DNA of 64,000 nt from CAZDDI01 sp964504195 (GCA_964504195.1 CAZDDI010000001.1:406327-470326); one strand, 5' to 3'; shown: positions 33,592 to 43,344, counted from the stretch's first letter. A program made the numbers and translations. Notes: generated from the letters alone by a model not told the origin.

Positions 33592-33942
33592 GGAGCAAGC
33601 CTCTATTGGAACTAATGTAGAATACGGGGATAAGCTCAACAAAAATCGGTTGCTGAGAGACAAGAAAACTAGTTGGAGCATTTTTTCAGCATACAAGGAG
33701 GACCACAAACCCCAAAAATCAATCCGGCAACGAAAGGCATAGTTAAAAGATAGTATAACCTAAGTTGCTACGTTGCGCCTTACGTTAAGCCAATTGGCTA
33801 TTGAAGGGACAAAATGATCGCCAGTGCGATATGCAGGATCGAGTATACATCTCTGAGCATTTTCCCCCAAAGTACGCGAGATCCGTTTCCTATGGTTGGA
33901 AACCGGCGTCCGCGCTGGGAAGTGAATTACCAATGAACACCC
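33592..33942. other. Gene-free gap
   Basis: No reading frame here has gene-like composition or a ribosome binding site. GGTTGGAAACCGGCGTCCGC at about 33895 resembles part of the 29.1-kb GC-rich repeat. Otherwise I see nothing in it. Confidence 0.5.
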
Positions 33943-35451
33943 TTAATTTGAACGCAGAACAAATACCCCGAAAGTTTTTCCCGGATTGTCATACCCTGTT
34001 ATGTCACCCGCGTCAGGGTATCCATTGGGCTGCGGCGGAGCCACAGAGCCCAAGGGAACATTAATCGCTTCTCCCTGATAGATTCCGGCTACTACAGGCG
34101 TGCCCCATAAATCAAACACGCTATAGACTTTGTAAGCCTCTCCTATTTCGAGCAAATCGCCTAAACTGACACTTACCTGATCCGATTCATCCCAATTGTA
34201 GATGATGATATCTATACGGTTTAGATCATAGGCGTTGGGTTGTAACACTATCTTTTTTCCAGTAGGTAATTGAGTACTGGAGAAGAGATTGTTCGTAAAA
34301 ACCGAAGCATCTGGATGTATTTCCTGACCATAAAAAACATTTCCTTCAATGATCAGTTTAGCGAGGTCCCAGTTGCCACCGGCTCTAGTATTCCCCACGA
34401 GATAATTATCTCGCATTTCAACATGTTCATTATGAAGCGGCAGGTGTCCACCGTCCCCAATGGTACTACTCCATCCGATTTGGGCATTCCTGGCATTAAG
34501 TACCGGCCCCCAAGAATGGTTTTCTATGATTCTAGACCGATCCACCGGTTGATGTCCGCCCAGAAGAAAGCCATCTGAGTTTCCAGCCAGAGAACTTCCT
34601 GGATTGGATGCTCCCGTTCTAAACCATACATTTCTTTCAAAATCAAATCTCTGCAAAGAAGGCACCCAAGTACCTGATGTATCGCCGGTTTCATAGGCTT
34701 GAATGCCAAAGCCGTACCCAAAAAAGATGATGTTATTAGCAATGCGTTTGGTTCCTTCACGGTTCTGAGTATATATTGCATGTCCATGCCCGCGCGTTTC
34801 ACCTCTATACCCATTGTTGTAAATCACATTACCGTACATTTCACTATTGATTGCAGTCCGCCAGAATCCTACCCCTTGCGCATTATTATGTATAATACAA
34901 TTAATCAACTTTGAGTTTGGCGCCAAGAAGGTCACACCATCTGCTTCTGCCACCTGATTTCTATCCATACTGCTGTTAGTAATTTCTAAATCCCTGAATT
35001 CTACCCAATCCCCAGTAATCAACAGCGCTTGATCGCCAGTGCCCTCTTTGCTATCAATCGTCACCCGTTTTCCCGGCTCGGCCGCAAAGATCACTGGCGC
35101 AGTGGCCGTCCCCGTAACCGCACTGATAAATCGGCCTGAATAGATGCCTTCTTTCAAGATGATCAAGTTCCCTGGCTGTACCGGCCCATTGGCATTTAGC
35201 ACAGTCTGAAGGTCTAATGGGTCTGCGTATGTGCCTGCGGCGCTTGGATTACCGGTTGGAGATACAAACAAATCCGCCGCAGTTGTTAAAACGTGCGCCT
35301 GGGAATCTGCTTCCCCAACGTCAACCGCATCAAATTGCACCGCTCCTTCGGGAAGCGCATGAGCGAGTCTGCTTCCACTGTACATCACCAGCACGCTACC
35401 CAGCACAATAATGAATACGATTACACTATACAGCATTCTTTTTCCTGTCAT
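33943..35451 (-). CDS. Secreted right-handed beta-helix protein
   Basis: The 502-residue product has a signal peptide (MLYSVIVFIIVLGSVLVMYS), then VSPTGNPSAAGTYADPLDLQ and GNLIILKEGIYSGRFI, the usual entry to a parallel beta-helix. Successive coils follow with N-rich turns: WVEFRDLEITNSS, SKLINCIIHNNAQGVGFWR, YGNVIYNNGYRGE, IANNIIFFGYGFGI, RFDFERNVWFRTG and IIENHSWGPV. Pectate lyase-like and other polysaccharide-acting proteins share this fold. No catalytic triplet can be named, so lyase, epimerase or adhesin all remain possible. Its base composition is somewhat AT-richer than the flanking operons. Confidence 0.85.
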   Translation of the reverse strand: MTGKRMLYSVIVFIIVLGSVLVMYSGSRLAHALPEGAVQFDAVDVGEADSQAHVLTTAADLFVSPTGNPSAAGTYADPLDLQTVLNANGPVQPGNLIILKEGIYSGRFISAVTGTATAPVIFAAEPGKRVTIDSKEGTGDQALLITGDWVEFRDLEITNSSMDRNQVAEADGVTFLAPNSKLINCIIHNNAQGVGFWRTAINSEMYGNVIYNNGYRGETRGHGHAIYTQNREGTKRIANNIIFFGYGFGIQAYETGDTSGTWVPSLQRFDFERNVWFRTGASNPGSSLAGNSDGFLLGGHQPVDRSRIIENHSWGPVLNARNAQIGWSSTIGDGGHLPLHNEHVEMRDNYLVGNTRAGGNWDLAKLIIEGNVFYGQEIHPDASVFTNNLFSSTQLPTGKKIVLQPNAYDLNRIDIIIYNWDESDQVSVSLGDLLEIGEAYKVYSVFDLWGTPVVAGIYQGEAINVPLGSVAPPQPNGYPDAGDITGYDNPGKTFGVFVLRSN

Positions 35452-35519
35452 TTGTGTATCATTCCTCGCTTTATCTCAGGAGTTCGGGCACACTCGCTAC
35501 TGAGCAATCTACTCTCTGT

Positions 35520-35575
35520 ACAATGCCATTAAGTTTAGAGCATAGACCTGCCAGGTCTTAATTTAATGCCATTGA
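35520..35575. repeat. Dispersed repeat around AGACCTGCCAGGTCT palindrome
   Basis: ATGCCATTAAGTTTAGAGCA is followed by the palindrome AGACCTGCCAGGTCT and ATTTAATGCCATTGA, so the outer words also pair. A relative lies at 63902-63947. Confidence 0.6.
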
Positions 35576-35734
35576 CTCTCTGTAGTATAGCATTCCCTGC
35601 AAAGTAGTACAAATTCAATGTTATGCAGGTGTGTGCGTCAAAGTTTCGCACACCCGCACACCCAAATCAAATGACAAAAAACAACAAACATGATAAACTA
35701 TGCACATATCCAAAGAAATCTTCAGGAGGTCAAA

Positions 35735-36724
35735 GTGCAACGTCGCATCCCATGCTACCGCATCATGTTACTAATGACAGGCATGGCGTTACTCTTACTA
35801 CTTTCCTCAACCCCATTTTCAATGGCGCGCCCGCTCAGCCGTACTAACCGCAGCAGCTTAAACGCAGAGGCGCTGCCAGAAACGGAAGCCACAGATCTAG
35901 CCAACTTGAAAGACAATCTTATGCTAAGAGATGCAGACGACACATTCATCTACCTGCCGCTCATCCTTAAACATACAGACACCATCTCTAACGCCATGCT
36001 GTGGGTACCTGCCGGCGCATTCCCAATGGGCTGCCATCCGGAGCATAACGGTGGGTACATTTGCGGGGACGCAGAATTGCCCCTACACACAATATATCTG
36101 GATGGCTACTACATTGACAAATACCCCGTAACCAACGCGCAGTATGCACACTGCGTTGCCGCAGGCGACTGTACAGCCCCCTCAAATCAGGCCTCAGCTA
36201 CCCGACCCGCTTATTACAACCAGCCGATCTATGCAGATTACCCGGTCATTTATGTCTCGTGGTATGATGCGGTGGCCTACTGCACCTGGGCCGGCAAGCG
36301 GTTGCCGACGGAAGCAGAGTGGGAAAAGGCAGCCCGTGGCCCGACAGTACAGGCCTATCCGTGGGGCGATCAGCAGCCGGATTGCACTCTGGCAAACAGC
36401 TGGAACAAACCCACGTCCAGTTTCTGTGTGGGCGACACAACCGTAGTAGGCAATTACCCGGCAGAAGCAAGTCCTTATGGAGCGTTAGACATGGCCGGCA
36501 ACGTCTGGGAATGGGTGAACGATAAGTACAGCAGTCGCTATTACAGCGGCTCACCAAGTCACAATCCGCAAGGGCCAGACACCGGCGTCACCAGAGTACT
36601 GCGTGGGGGAAGCTTCTACTACAGTTGGCATTACATCCGCGTCGCGGCGCGCATTGACTACTACCCTTTCAATCATTATGCCAACGTAGGGTTTCGGTGT
36701 GCGAAAGATGCGCCAAACCGCTGA
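35735..36724 (+). CDS. Secreted FGE/SUMF1-like protein (formylglycine-generating-enzyme fold)
   Basis: I chose the GTG at 35735, five bases after AGGAGG; 329 residues. An N-terminal signal (CYRIMLLMTGMALLLLLSS) is followed by a spacer and the SUMF1 domain from about 100: MLWVPAGAFPMGCH, LDGYYIDKYPVTNAQYAHCV, VSWYDAVAYCTWAGKRLPTE, AEWEKAARGP, YGALDMAGNVWEWVND and VLRGGSFYYSWHYIRVAARI. The domain is shared by sulfatase-activating enzymes and many others. The two active-site Cys of true FGE near the end are not evident, so an enzymatic or binding role outside the cell is open. Confidence 0.88.
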   Translation: MQRRIPCYRIMLLMTGMALLLLLSSTPFSMARPLSRTNRSSLNAEALPETEATDLANLKDNLMLRDADDTFIYLPLILKHTDTISNAMLWVPAGAFPMGCHPEHNGGYICGDAELPLHTIYLDGYYIDKYPVTNAQYAHCVAAGDCTAPSNQASATRPAYYNQPIYADYPVIYVSWYDAVAYCTWAGKRLPTEAEWEKAARGPTVQAYPWGDQQPDCTLANSWNKPTSSFCVGDTTVVGNYPAEASPYGALDMAGNVWEWVNDKYSSRYYSGSPSHNPQGPDTGVTRVLRGGSFYYSWHYIRVAARIDYYPFNHYANVGFRCAKDAPNR

Positions 36725-36937
36725 GCACGAAGCAATGAAAAAAACAGCGCTCCTAGCACTGACGCTAGGGAGGGAGCTCTTAAAACGCGGAGCTTTGACA
36801 GCCTCTTTTTTATTTCCAAGCTTGACTTATACAATCACATGATTATACTTCCCGACCGAACCTGTATCATCCCAGGAAATTTTCGCCTAACGATAAAAAT
36901 CTGATAACGTTCCTTTCACTAATTCAAAGGTACACCG

Positions 36938-38233
36938 ATGGAAATTCTCATCATCATTGGCCTGATTCTGCTCAATGGGCTATTTGCCATGGCCGAACTG
37001 GCATTAGTCGCGGCGCGCACCTCACGGTTGCAAGAGCGCGCCATGCAGGGATCCTCCGGCGCACTAACCGCGCTCCGCCTCAAGGATAAACCGGAACAGT
37101 TTCTCTCCACCATCCAAATTGGCATCACCCTCATCGGCGTGCTGACCGGCGCTTTCGGTGGCGCTTCGGTGGCACAGCTGCTCAGCGGTCACCTGCGCGG
37201 AATCCCCCTACTCGCTCCATATGCCGAAGGATTAAGTGTGGGTATCGTCGTTGTCATCATCACCTACCTCACACTCATTTTCGGCGAGTTGGCCCCCAAG
37301 CGCCTGGCACTCAAGAACCCTGAATCCATGTCCGCCGCGTTGGCCCCCTGGCTTCATCGCCTCTCCCGCTGGAGCACGCCTCTGGTATGGTTGTTGAGCA
37401 TCTCCACCCGAGCCGTGCTACTACTGCTCGGCAATGACGCAATCGCAGAACCGCCTGTTAGCGACGCGGAAATCCGGCTATTGATGGATCAAGGTACAGA
37501 GGCCGGTGTCTTTGAAGTGTTGGAGAGCGAAATGGTTGATGGGGTGCTCCGCCTGGGCGACCAACGCGCCCGCTCGCTGATGACCCCCCGGCACGCCATC
37601 GTCTGGCTCAATCTGCAAGACCCGGAAGCGGAAACTCTGCACAAACTACGCACAAGCGGCTACTCGCGCTTCCCCGTCTGCGATGGCAGTCTCGACAATA
37701 TTCTGGGATTGGTCTATACCCGCGACTTGCTGACACACTTGTTGGATGGTGACTCGCTAGACTTGCGCGCAACGTTGCGCCAACCGCTCTATGTCCCCGA
37801 ACCTTTGCCCGCGCTTGATCTGTTAGCGCGCTTCAGAGAGTCGCCTACCCACGTCGCGCTGGTGCTGGATGAATATGGCAGCGTCGAAGGCTTACTCACG
37901 TTACATGATGTGTTGGAAGGCATCGCCGGCGACATTCTCTCCGGCGGCATCGTAAATGGACCGCTGGCCGTACAACGCGCCGATGATTCATGGCTACTAG
38001 ACGGCGACTATCCAGCAGATGAGCTGCTAGGCTTGCTCAACTTGCATACTTTACCCAAGCGCGAGCAAATGGGGTACGAGACAGTAGCCGGCCTGCTGTT
38101 AGCATTGCTGGATCATATCCCCCACAAAGGCGAGCGGGCCAGCTGGGACGGTTGGCAGTTTGAGGTAGTGGATATGGACGGACTGCGTGTAGATCAAGTA
38201 CTGGTAGCGCGCACAACAGAAAAACGCGCTTAA
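36938..38233 (+). CDS. CNNM/HlyC-CorC family membrane protein
   Basis: The 431-residue product has the DUF21 (CNNM) membrane domain (LNGLFAMAELALVAARTSRL, LSTIQIGITLIGVLTGAFGG, YLTLIFGELAPKRLALKNPE). Two CBS domains follow (MTPRHAIVWLNLQDPEAETL, SRFPVCDGSLDNILGLVYTR, VLDEYGSVEGLLTLHDVLEG), then a C-terminal CorC/HlyC domain (YETVAGLLLALLDHIPHKGE). The family moves Mg2+ or Co2+ out of the cell, or Na+; it was once annotated as hemolysin. Length and domain order are normal. It stands alone and ends in a strong bidirectional terminator. Confidence 0.95.
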   Translation: MEILIIIGLILLNGLFAMAELALVAARTSRLQERAMQGSSGALTALRLKDKPEQFLSTIQIGITLIGVLTGAFGGASVAQLLSGHLRGIPLLAPYAEGLSVGIVVVIITYLTLIFGELAPKRLALKNPESMSAALAPWLHRLSRWSTPLVWLLSISTRAVLLLLGNDAIAEPPVSDAEIRLLMDQGTEAGVFEVLESEMVDGVLRLGDQRARSLMTPRHAIVWLNLQDPEAETLHKLRTSGYSRFPVCDGSLDNILGLVYTRDLLTHLLDGDSLDLRATLRQPLYVPEPLPALDLLARFRESPTHVALVLDEYGSVEGLLTLHDVLEGIAGDILSGGIVNGPLAVQRADDSWLLDGDYPADELLGLLNLHTLPKREQMGYETVAGLLLALLDHIPHKGERASWDGWQFEVVDMDGLRVDQVLVARTTEKRA

Positions 38234-38334
38234 CTAAACCGTATTGAATTTAAGCGCGTAGTGTATCTTTTAGCTACCAGAAGCACGATTTATCGCGCGC
38301 TACAAGCAGATTTGTGATCCACTAAATCTATGCA

Positions 38335-38364
38335 AAACAGGCCACCCTTGAGGGTGGCCTGTTT
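38335..38364. terminator. Strong bidirectional terminator
   Basis: AAACAGGCCACCCT (38335-38348) and AGGGTGGCCTGTTT (38351-38364) form a 14-bp stem with a two-base centre between convergent genes. A and T runs on both sides serve both strands. Confidence 0.9.
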
Positions 38365-38383
38365 GTCGTATATATTGGGCACG

Positions 38384-40489
38384 TTACTTAAGAATGATAC
38401 GTGCGTCCACTACTTTGACGCCCGCACCCTCTTCGTAAACCAGTACCGGGTTGGCATCGGTCTCGAGTATCTCATCGCCCAGATCATGGATCATCTGCGA
38501 ATAACGGCTAAGCAGGTCAGCGAGCGCCGTGCGATCGCGTGGCGCTTCCCCGCGTGCACCCTTGAGGATGGGCGCACCTTTGATATCATCCAACATGGAC
38601 AATGCCTGCTGCGGCGAGACAGGCGCCACACGGAACGTCACATCCTTGAGGATTTCGACAAAGATGCCGCCCAACCCGAACATAACCGTCGGCCCAAAAG
38701 TAGCATCGTTGACCGATCCCATGATAACTTCCGTGGCCCAAGGAGCCATCTCCTGCACTGCCACACCGTGGATGTTTGCCTCGGCATTATAAGCACGCGC
38801 GTTCTCCAGAATAGTTTGATGCGCCGCACGCACTCCCGCCACATCTTTAATGTTCACCTTCACGCCGCCGGCGTCGGACTTGTGCAGAATGTCCGGCGAC
38901 ATGATCTTCAACACTACGGGGAAGCCGATTTCCTCGGCTAGGCGTACCGCCTCATCCTCAGAAGTCGCCAGGCGCGTTATCGCCACGGGCAACCCGTAAG
39001 TCGCAAAAACCTGCTTGGATTCAATCTCGGTGAGTTGACCCCCATGTTTCTTCCGCGCCTCAGTCAAAATCGCGCGCGCAGCAGCCTGATCCACATCAGA
39101 GTAAGGCACGAATGGCTCGGTAGCCACGGCCCGGCTCCGCGCATACTCACGCAGCGCCCCCATCGCATTCACAGCCACATCTGGCGTGTTATAAGCGGGG
39201 ATACCGTTCTCCACCAACCAACGCGTCGCCGCATCAGATTGTTCTCCACCGACGAAGGACACGACCACGGGCTTACCCTCGACATCGGCATCGTCAATGG
39301 CCTGTTTGATACCGCGCGCGATTTCCAATGGATCGGTCATAGCCGTCTCGCAATACAATACTGCCAAGCCATCCACCCAGGGGTGGGCGAAAGCGTAACG
39401 CACTGAGTTGTAGTACCAGTCCCAACCTGCCATGCCGGTCAAGTCAACCGGATTCTTGGCCGAGCCAAACTCTGGCATGTGCTTCTTAAGCTCAGTCTGT
39501 AATTCTTCAGGGGCAAAGTGCAAAGGGAGGCCGGAACGCTCTGCCGCATCGGTCGCCAACACACCCACACCACCACCATTAGTGACGATCAACAGATTGT
39601 CACCCTTCATCGGTGGTTGCAGCGAAAGCGCCAGCGTCCGATCGAACAAGTTACCAAGATCGGAAGCCATCACCACACCAGCTTGTTGGAAAGCCGCATC
39701 ATAAACCTTGCCCTCACCAGCGAGTGAGCCTGTATGTGAAGCCGCCGCCGCTGCGCCATGAGCAGAAACGCCCGACTTAAGCGCAACGATAGGCTTGGTA
39801 GCCTTACGCCCCATCTCGATAAAGCGCCGTCCGGCCTTGAGGCCCTCAATGTAAAAACACATACAAGCGGTGTCTTCATCTTGGCTAAGCCATTCCACCA
39901 TATCGGCAAAGTTTACATCGGACATATTACCGATAGAGATCATCTTGTCGAACCCGACCCGGCGGGTATAGGACGAGGCGTCCATAGCGATCAACAGCGC
40001 GCCACTCTGGGAAACCAGTGCCGCCTTACCGGGTAACGGCAGGAACGGCGCGAAGGAGGCATTGAGCTTATCCGTGTTGGAGAGCACCCCCACAATGTTA
40101 GGGCCGAGCACGCGCATCCCATACTGCTGCCCGATCTCCACCACACGATCTTCCAAATCCTTACGCCCTACTTCACTAAAGCCGGAAGCAATGATGATTA
40201 ACCCCTTCACGCCCTTTTTACCACACTCTTCTGCCACATCGGGGACAAAGCGCGCTGGCACGACAATGGCTGCCGCGTCAATCGGGCCGGGCACATCTGC
40301 CACGCTAGGGTAAGCCTTGAAACCTAAAATTTCGTCGGCTTTGGGGTTGATAGGGTAAACTGCGCCCTCGTACTGGCTGTCCACGAGGTTTTTGACCACC
40401 GTGTAACCAATCTTCCCCACCTGCGAGGAAGCGCCCACCACGGCAATTGATTTGGGCTTGAGTAAACCATTCAACACTTCAAGATCCAC
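38384..40489 (-). CDS. Fused acyl-CoA synthetase, ADP-forming (acetate-CoA ligase type)
   Basis: I chose the GTG at 40489 (VDLEVLNGLLKPKSIAVVGA), seven bases after GGAGG; 701 residues. An N-terminal CoA-binding domain (IAVVGASSQVGKIGYTVVKN, VYPINPKADEILGFKAY) is followed by the ligase domain with the active His in SHTGSLAGEGKVYDAAFQQA. The C-terminal ATP-grasp domain shows FPVVLKIMSPDILHKSDAGG and FGPTVMFGLGGIFVEILKDV. It combines the alpha and beta subunits found separate in archaea. It makes ATP from ADP while turning an acyl-CoA to its acid, or the reverse. It may pair metabolically with the AOR enzyme of this window. Confidence 0.95.
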   Translation of the reverse strand: MDLEVLNGLLKPKSIAVVGASSQVGKIGYTVVKNLVDSQYEGAVYPINPKADEILGFKAYPSVADVPGPIDAAAIVVPARFVPDVAEECGKKGVKGLIIIASGFSEVGRKDLEDRVVEIGQQYGMRVLGPNIVGVLSNTDKLNASFAPFLPLPGKAALVSQSGALLIAMDASSYTRRVGFDKMISIGNMSDVNFADMVEWLSQDEDTACMCFYIEGLKAGRRFIEMGRKATKPIVALKSGVSAHGAAAAASHTGSLAGEGKVYDAAFQQAGVVMASDLGNLFDRTLALSLQPPMKGDNLLIVTNGGGVGVLATDAAERSGLPLHFAPEELQTELKKHMPEFGSAKNPVDLTGMAGWDWYYNSVRYAFAHPWVDGLAVLYCETAMTDPLEIARGIKQAIDDADVEGKPVVVSFVGGEQSDAATRWLVENGIPAYNTPDVAVNAMGALREYARSRAVATEPFVPYSDVDQAAARAILTEARKKHGGQLTEIESKQVFATYGLPVAITRLATSEDEAVRLAEEIGFPVVLKIMSPDILHKSDAGGVKVNIKDVAGVRAAHQTILENARAYNAEANIHGVAVQEMAPWATEVIMGSVNDATFGPTVMFGLGGIFVEILKDVTFRVAPVSPQQALSMLDDIKGAPILKGARGEAPRDRTALADLLSRYSQMIHDLGDEILETDANPVLVYEEGAGVKVVDARIILK

Positions 40490-40534
40490 GTTTTGGCCTC
40501 CTTCACAATAAGTGATTTTGATTAAAAGCAACAA

Positions 40535-40569
40535 AACGTCACGGGGGCGATATGCGCCCCCGTGACGTT
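40535..40569. terminator. Terminator overlapping the clpP stop codon
   Basis: AACGTCACGGGGGCG (40535-40549) and CGCCCCCGTGACGTT (40555-40569) form a 15-bp perfect stem around ATATG. On the minus strand it starts inside the clpP stop codon and is followed by TTTTG. On the + strand it is followed by ATTTTC. Confidence 0.85.
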
Positions 40570-41167
40570 ATTTTCTTACTGGCACCAACACATTATCCAC
40601 CAACCCCATTTCTACTGCCTGCTGTGCTGTCATGTAAAAATCGCGGTCGGTAAATCGCTCAATTTGACTCTCGTCCAACCGAGTGTGCTTGAGGAGTAGC
40701 TGGTTGAGCAACGTGCGCATCCGCAAAATTTCACGCGCAGCAATCTCAATATCTACCGCCTGGCCTTGCACACCACCGAGCGGCTGATGGACATGGATAG
40801 TAGCATGGGGCAGAGAATAACGACGACCTGGCGTCCCAGCGGTTAGCAACACAGTTGCCATACTGGCGGTCATACCCACAGCGATAGTCGAGACCGGCGC
40901 ATTGATAAGTTGTAACGTATCATAAATCGCCAGCCCAGCCGCAATCTCGCCCCCCGGTGAATTGATGTAGAAAGAGATTTCCCGGTCTGGGTCTTCTCGA
41001 TCCAAAAACAGCAGTTGTGCCACAATGAGATTGGCCGATTGTGCGTTAATGGGAGTGCCCAAGAAAACTAAGCGTTCTTTAAGCAGCAGGGAGTAAATAT
41101 CATAGGCACGCTCACCCCGCCCACTGCTTTCGATGACCATCGGGATAATGCCCATAGCCGCCTCCAT
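40568..41167 (-). CDS. clpP: ATP-dependent Clp protease proteolytic subunit
   Basis: The 199-residue product has the ClpP triad at the expected spacing: Ser102 in GMTASMATVLL, His127 in HVHQPLGG, and Asp176 in TDRDFYMT. FLGTPINAQSANLIVAQLLF and INSPGGEIAAGLAIYDTLQ are typical of the family. It forms the tetradecameric chamber that degrades proteins fed by ClpX or ClpA in the cytosol. Its start lies eight bases after the tig stop, so tig-clpP form an operon as in many bacteria. clpX does not follow here; a terminator closes the operon. Confidence 0.97.
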   Translation of the reverse strand: MEAAMGIIPMVIESSGRGERAYDIYSLLLKERLVFLGTPINAQSANLIVAQLLFLDREDPDREISFYINSPGGEIAAGLAIYDTLQLINAPVSTIAVGMTASMATVLLTAGTPGRRYSLPHATIHVHQPLGGVQGQAVDIEIAAREILRMRTLLNQLLLKHTRLDESQIERFTDRDFYMTAQQAVEMGLVDNVLVPVRK

Positions 41168-41175
41168 ACACCACG

Positions 41176-42429
41176 TTATGCGATTGTCTCGCCCCGGGAA
41201 ATCTGTACCAAACGCGCCAGAGTCTTTTGACTCAAAAAGCGGTCTTCGAGCCGTTCCCGTTCAAATTTGTTCTTCGGAGCATGTACCTCCAAAAACGCTT
41301 CAAATTCGGCACGATTCTCTTCAGTCAACGTGATATTTTCTTCGGACATGAGCTTACCCAGCATTAGCCCATACTTCAGGCGACTTTCAGTTTCCGGGCG
41401 CAATGACTCGCGAAATTGCTCCAGCGTCTTCCCCTGGAGGCGCAAAGCATCCTCTAGGGAAATGCGATGCTCCTTACGCAGTGATTCGGTTAATTCCTCA
41501 ATATGGTCATCCAACTCCGCTTCAACCATCACAGGCGGATAACGCACTTCAGACTGTTGCATCAGCAATTCTACCACCGCCTCGGTGTAATCGGCGGCTG
41601 CGTGTTCTTCTTTCATCCTGAACGCGCCGTCGCGGAAAGCTTCGCGCAAAGCATCCATTGTCTCGAAAGGCCCAATAGTACTAGCAAAAGCATCATCAAG
41701 AGGAGGCAGCTCCATGCTGTATACCTTATCCACGACAACCGAGATTTGCAGGGGTGCTTCTATTCCATCATCATCGGGAACCTGGAGCGTGAAAGCTTTC
41801 GATTCGCCCGCAGCTAGCCCTACAAGCTCTTCAATACCTCCCGAGGCAATGAACCCCTGCTCCGGATCCAACACTACCTGATGATGGTGTTGGTGAATCA
41901 CTTCCTCACCATCTTCCACACCGACAAGATCTTGCAATATCAGCATATCGCCCAAAGCTGCCGGACGTTCCACCAGTTCAAGTTTGGCCGCCCGAACACG
42001 CACCGCTTGTATCCCAGCAGATACTTCCTCATCAGTAACGACGATTTCCTCTACTGGCTTTCGCAAACTAAGATAGTCGCCCAGATCAATCTCAGGGACC
42101 AAGGGGATGCGAAAAACGAGCGTGTGAGGAGCGTCAGTTACAGATTCAAGTTCGCCCAAAGACAAGGCTTTAATCTCGGCCTGTTTAATCCAATCCGCAT
42201 AATTTTCTTCGACGAGGGCCTCCAGCGTTTCCGCCCGTACCGTTTCTGCACCAAGGTGACGCAACACGATATGATAAGGGGCTTTACCCTTACGGAAACC
42301 CGGAAAATTATGTTTACGGGCTAATTTACGAACAGCCCGTTGCATTCCCTGCTCAAATACGTCATCTTCCATCTTGACTGTGAGCAGAACTTCATGTGTA
42401 TCAAGAATTTCTTTGCTAAGTTCGAACAC
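41176..42429 (-). CDS. tig: Trigger factor
   Basis: The 417-residue product opens with the ribosome-binding domain: ARKHNFPGFRKGKAP is the signature loop, preceded by EVLLTVKMEDDVFEQGMQRA. The middle PPIase (FKBP-like) region (VIHQHHHQVVLDPEQGFIAS, AAGESKAFTLQVPDDDG) is divergent and may lack prolyl isomerase activity. A helical C-terminal chaperone domain with VMVEAELDDHIEELTESLRK follows. It binds nascent chains at the ribosome exit. It is shorter at the C-terminus than E. coli TF but within family range. It is first gene of the tig-clpP operon, with an extended -10 promoter upstream. Confidence 0.95.
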   Translation of the reverse strand: MFELSKEILDTHEVLLTVKMEDDVFEQGMQRAVRKLARKHNFPGFRKGKAPYHIVLRHLGAETVRAETLEALVEENYADWIKQAEIKALSLGELESVTDAPHTLVFRIPLVPEIDLGDYLSLRKPVEEIVVTDEEVSAGIQAVRVRAAKLELVERPAALGDMLILQDLVGVEDGEEVIHQHHHQVVLDPEQGFIASGGIEELVGLAAGESKAFTLQVPDDDGIEAPLQISVVVDKVYSMELPPLDDAFASTIGPFETMDALREAFRDGAFRMKEEHAAADYTEAVVELLMQQSEVRYPPVMVEAELDDHIEELTESLRKEHRISLEDALRLQGKTLEQFRESLRPETESRLKYGLMLGKLMSEENITLTEENRAEFEAFLEVHAPKNKFERERLEDRFLSQKTLARLVQISRGETIA

Positions 42430-42458
42430 TGAATTACCTCCGGCTACAAATCAGTAAG

Positions 42459-42487
42459 ATTATAGCACATTCCCCCTTAATGACCAG
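42459..42487 (-). promoter_or_regulatory. Extended -10 promoter for tig-clpP
   Basis: On the minus strand TGCTATAAT (TATAAT at 42459-42464) has the TGn extension, 30 bp upstream of tig. TGGTCA lies 17 bp further upstream. A consensus TTGACA at 42488-42493 is six bases too far to serve the same -10 box. Confidence 0.6.
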
Positions 42488-42567
42488 TGTCAAGCGGCTT
42501 ACACCTTCTCTACAAGCTTCCCGGTGCATAGTTACTCTTCGCTTTCCTCAAAAAAGTAAACGTGCAT

Positions 42568-42596
42568 TTGACAAATACTAGTTAAAATGATAGAAT
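42568..42596 (+). promoter_or_regulatory. Promoter for the SufR-like regulator gene
   Basis: Consensus TTGACA (42568-42573), 17-bp spacer, TAGAAT (42591-42596); start expected near 42603, leaving a leader of about 110 bases. AT-rich sequence lies around it. Confidence 0.8.
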
Positions 42597-42714
42597 AATG
42601 CTAATTTATTTAACCTGGATCGTTATCTGCACCGTAATTGAGGGGAATATATAGTTCTATAAGCCTTATTTGCAGGTGCAACACGACACTACTATTCAAA
42701 CGAGTGAGGACGTA

Positions 42715-43344
42715 ATGCAAGATACACGGCAACAAATTCTGGAAATTTTGAAGCGACGTGGCGAGGTGACAGTGCAAGACCTCAGCCAGGAGCTGCGCCT
42801 AACCAGCGTGACGGTACGTCATCATCTGGAAATCCTGCGTTCCGAAGGCTATATCACCGACCCAGAAATACGGCGCTCCAGCAATCCCGGACGCCCGCGT
42901 TACGTCTACCACCTCACCTCCACGGCTGCCGATCTGTTCCCCAACAACTATAGCGGATTGGCAACGGCTTTGCTCAAAGCGCTCCAGTGCCGCACAACGC
43001 CCGAAGAATGCGCTGCACTGCTACAAGAGACCGCTGTACAGATTATAGCTGACGTGCCGCCATTGCCCCAAGCCCCGGCGGAACGCATGGATGCACTAGT
43101 GAGCACCCTCAAACAGCTGGGCTATATCACCCGCTGGGAACCGGGTAAGTCACCCGACCACAGCTTCCTCTATGTCTGCAACTGCCCCTATCACTACGTT
43201 GCCAATCAGGCCCCGGAAGTTTGTCGCCTGGATGAATACATGCTCGCGCGCCTGCTGGAAGGCGATACGCTGGAGCGGCTCGAGGGTCGGGCACACAAAG
43301 GTGAGCTGTGTCGTTATCGCGTCACATTCGCGCCGCGTGCCTGA
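42715..43344 (+). CDS. SufR-like winged-helix regulator with Cys cluster
   Basis: I chose the ATG at 42715 after GTGAGGA; 15 more codons are open upstream. The 209-residue product has an N-terminal winged helix (QQILEILKRRGEVTVQDLSQ, LRLTSVTVRHHLEILRSEGY) with a GRPRYVYHLT wing. A C-terminal domain follows with Cys155, Cys157, Cys170 and Cys199 (VCNCPYHYVA, EVCRLDEYML, ELCRYRV). The layout is that of SufR-type Fe-S regulators, which sense cluster status. No suf genes are nearby; the next gene, on the same strand 37 bp away, is a radical SAM enzyme, itself an Fe-S protein and the likely target or partner. Confidence 0.8.
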   Translation: MQDTRQQILEILKRRGEVTVQDLSQELRLTSVTVRHHLEILRSEGYITDPEIRRSSNPGRPRYVYHLTSTAADLFPNNYSGLATALLKALQCRTTPEECAALLQETAVQIIADVPPLPQAPAERMDALVSTLKQLGYITRWEPGKSPDHSFLYVCNCPYHYVANQAPEVCRLDEYMLARLLEGDTLERLEGRAHKGELCRYRVTFAPRA

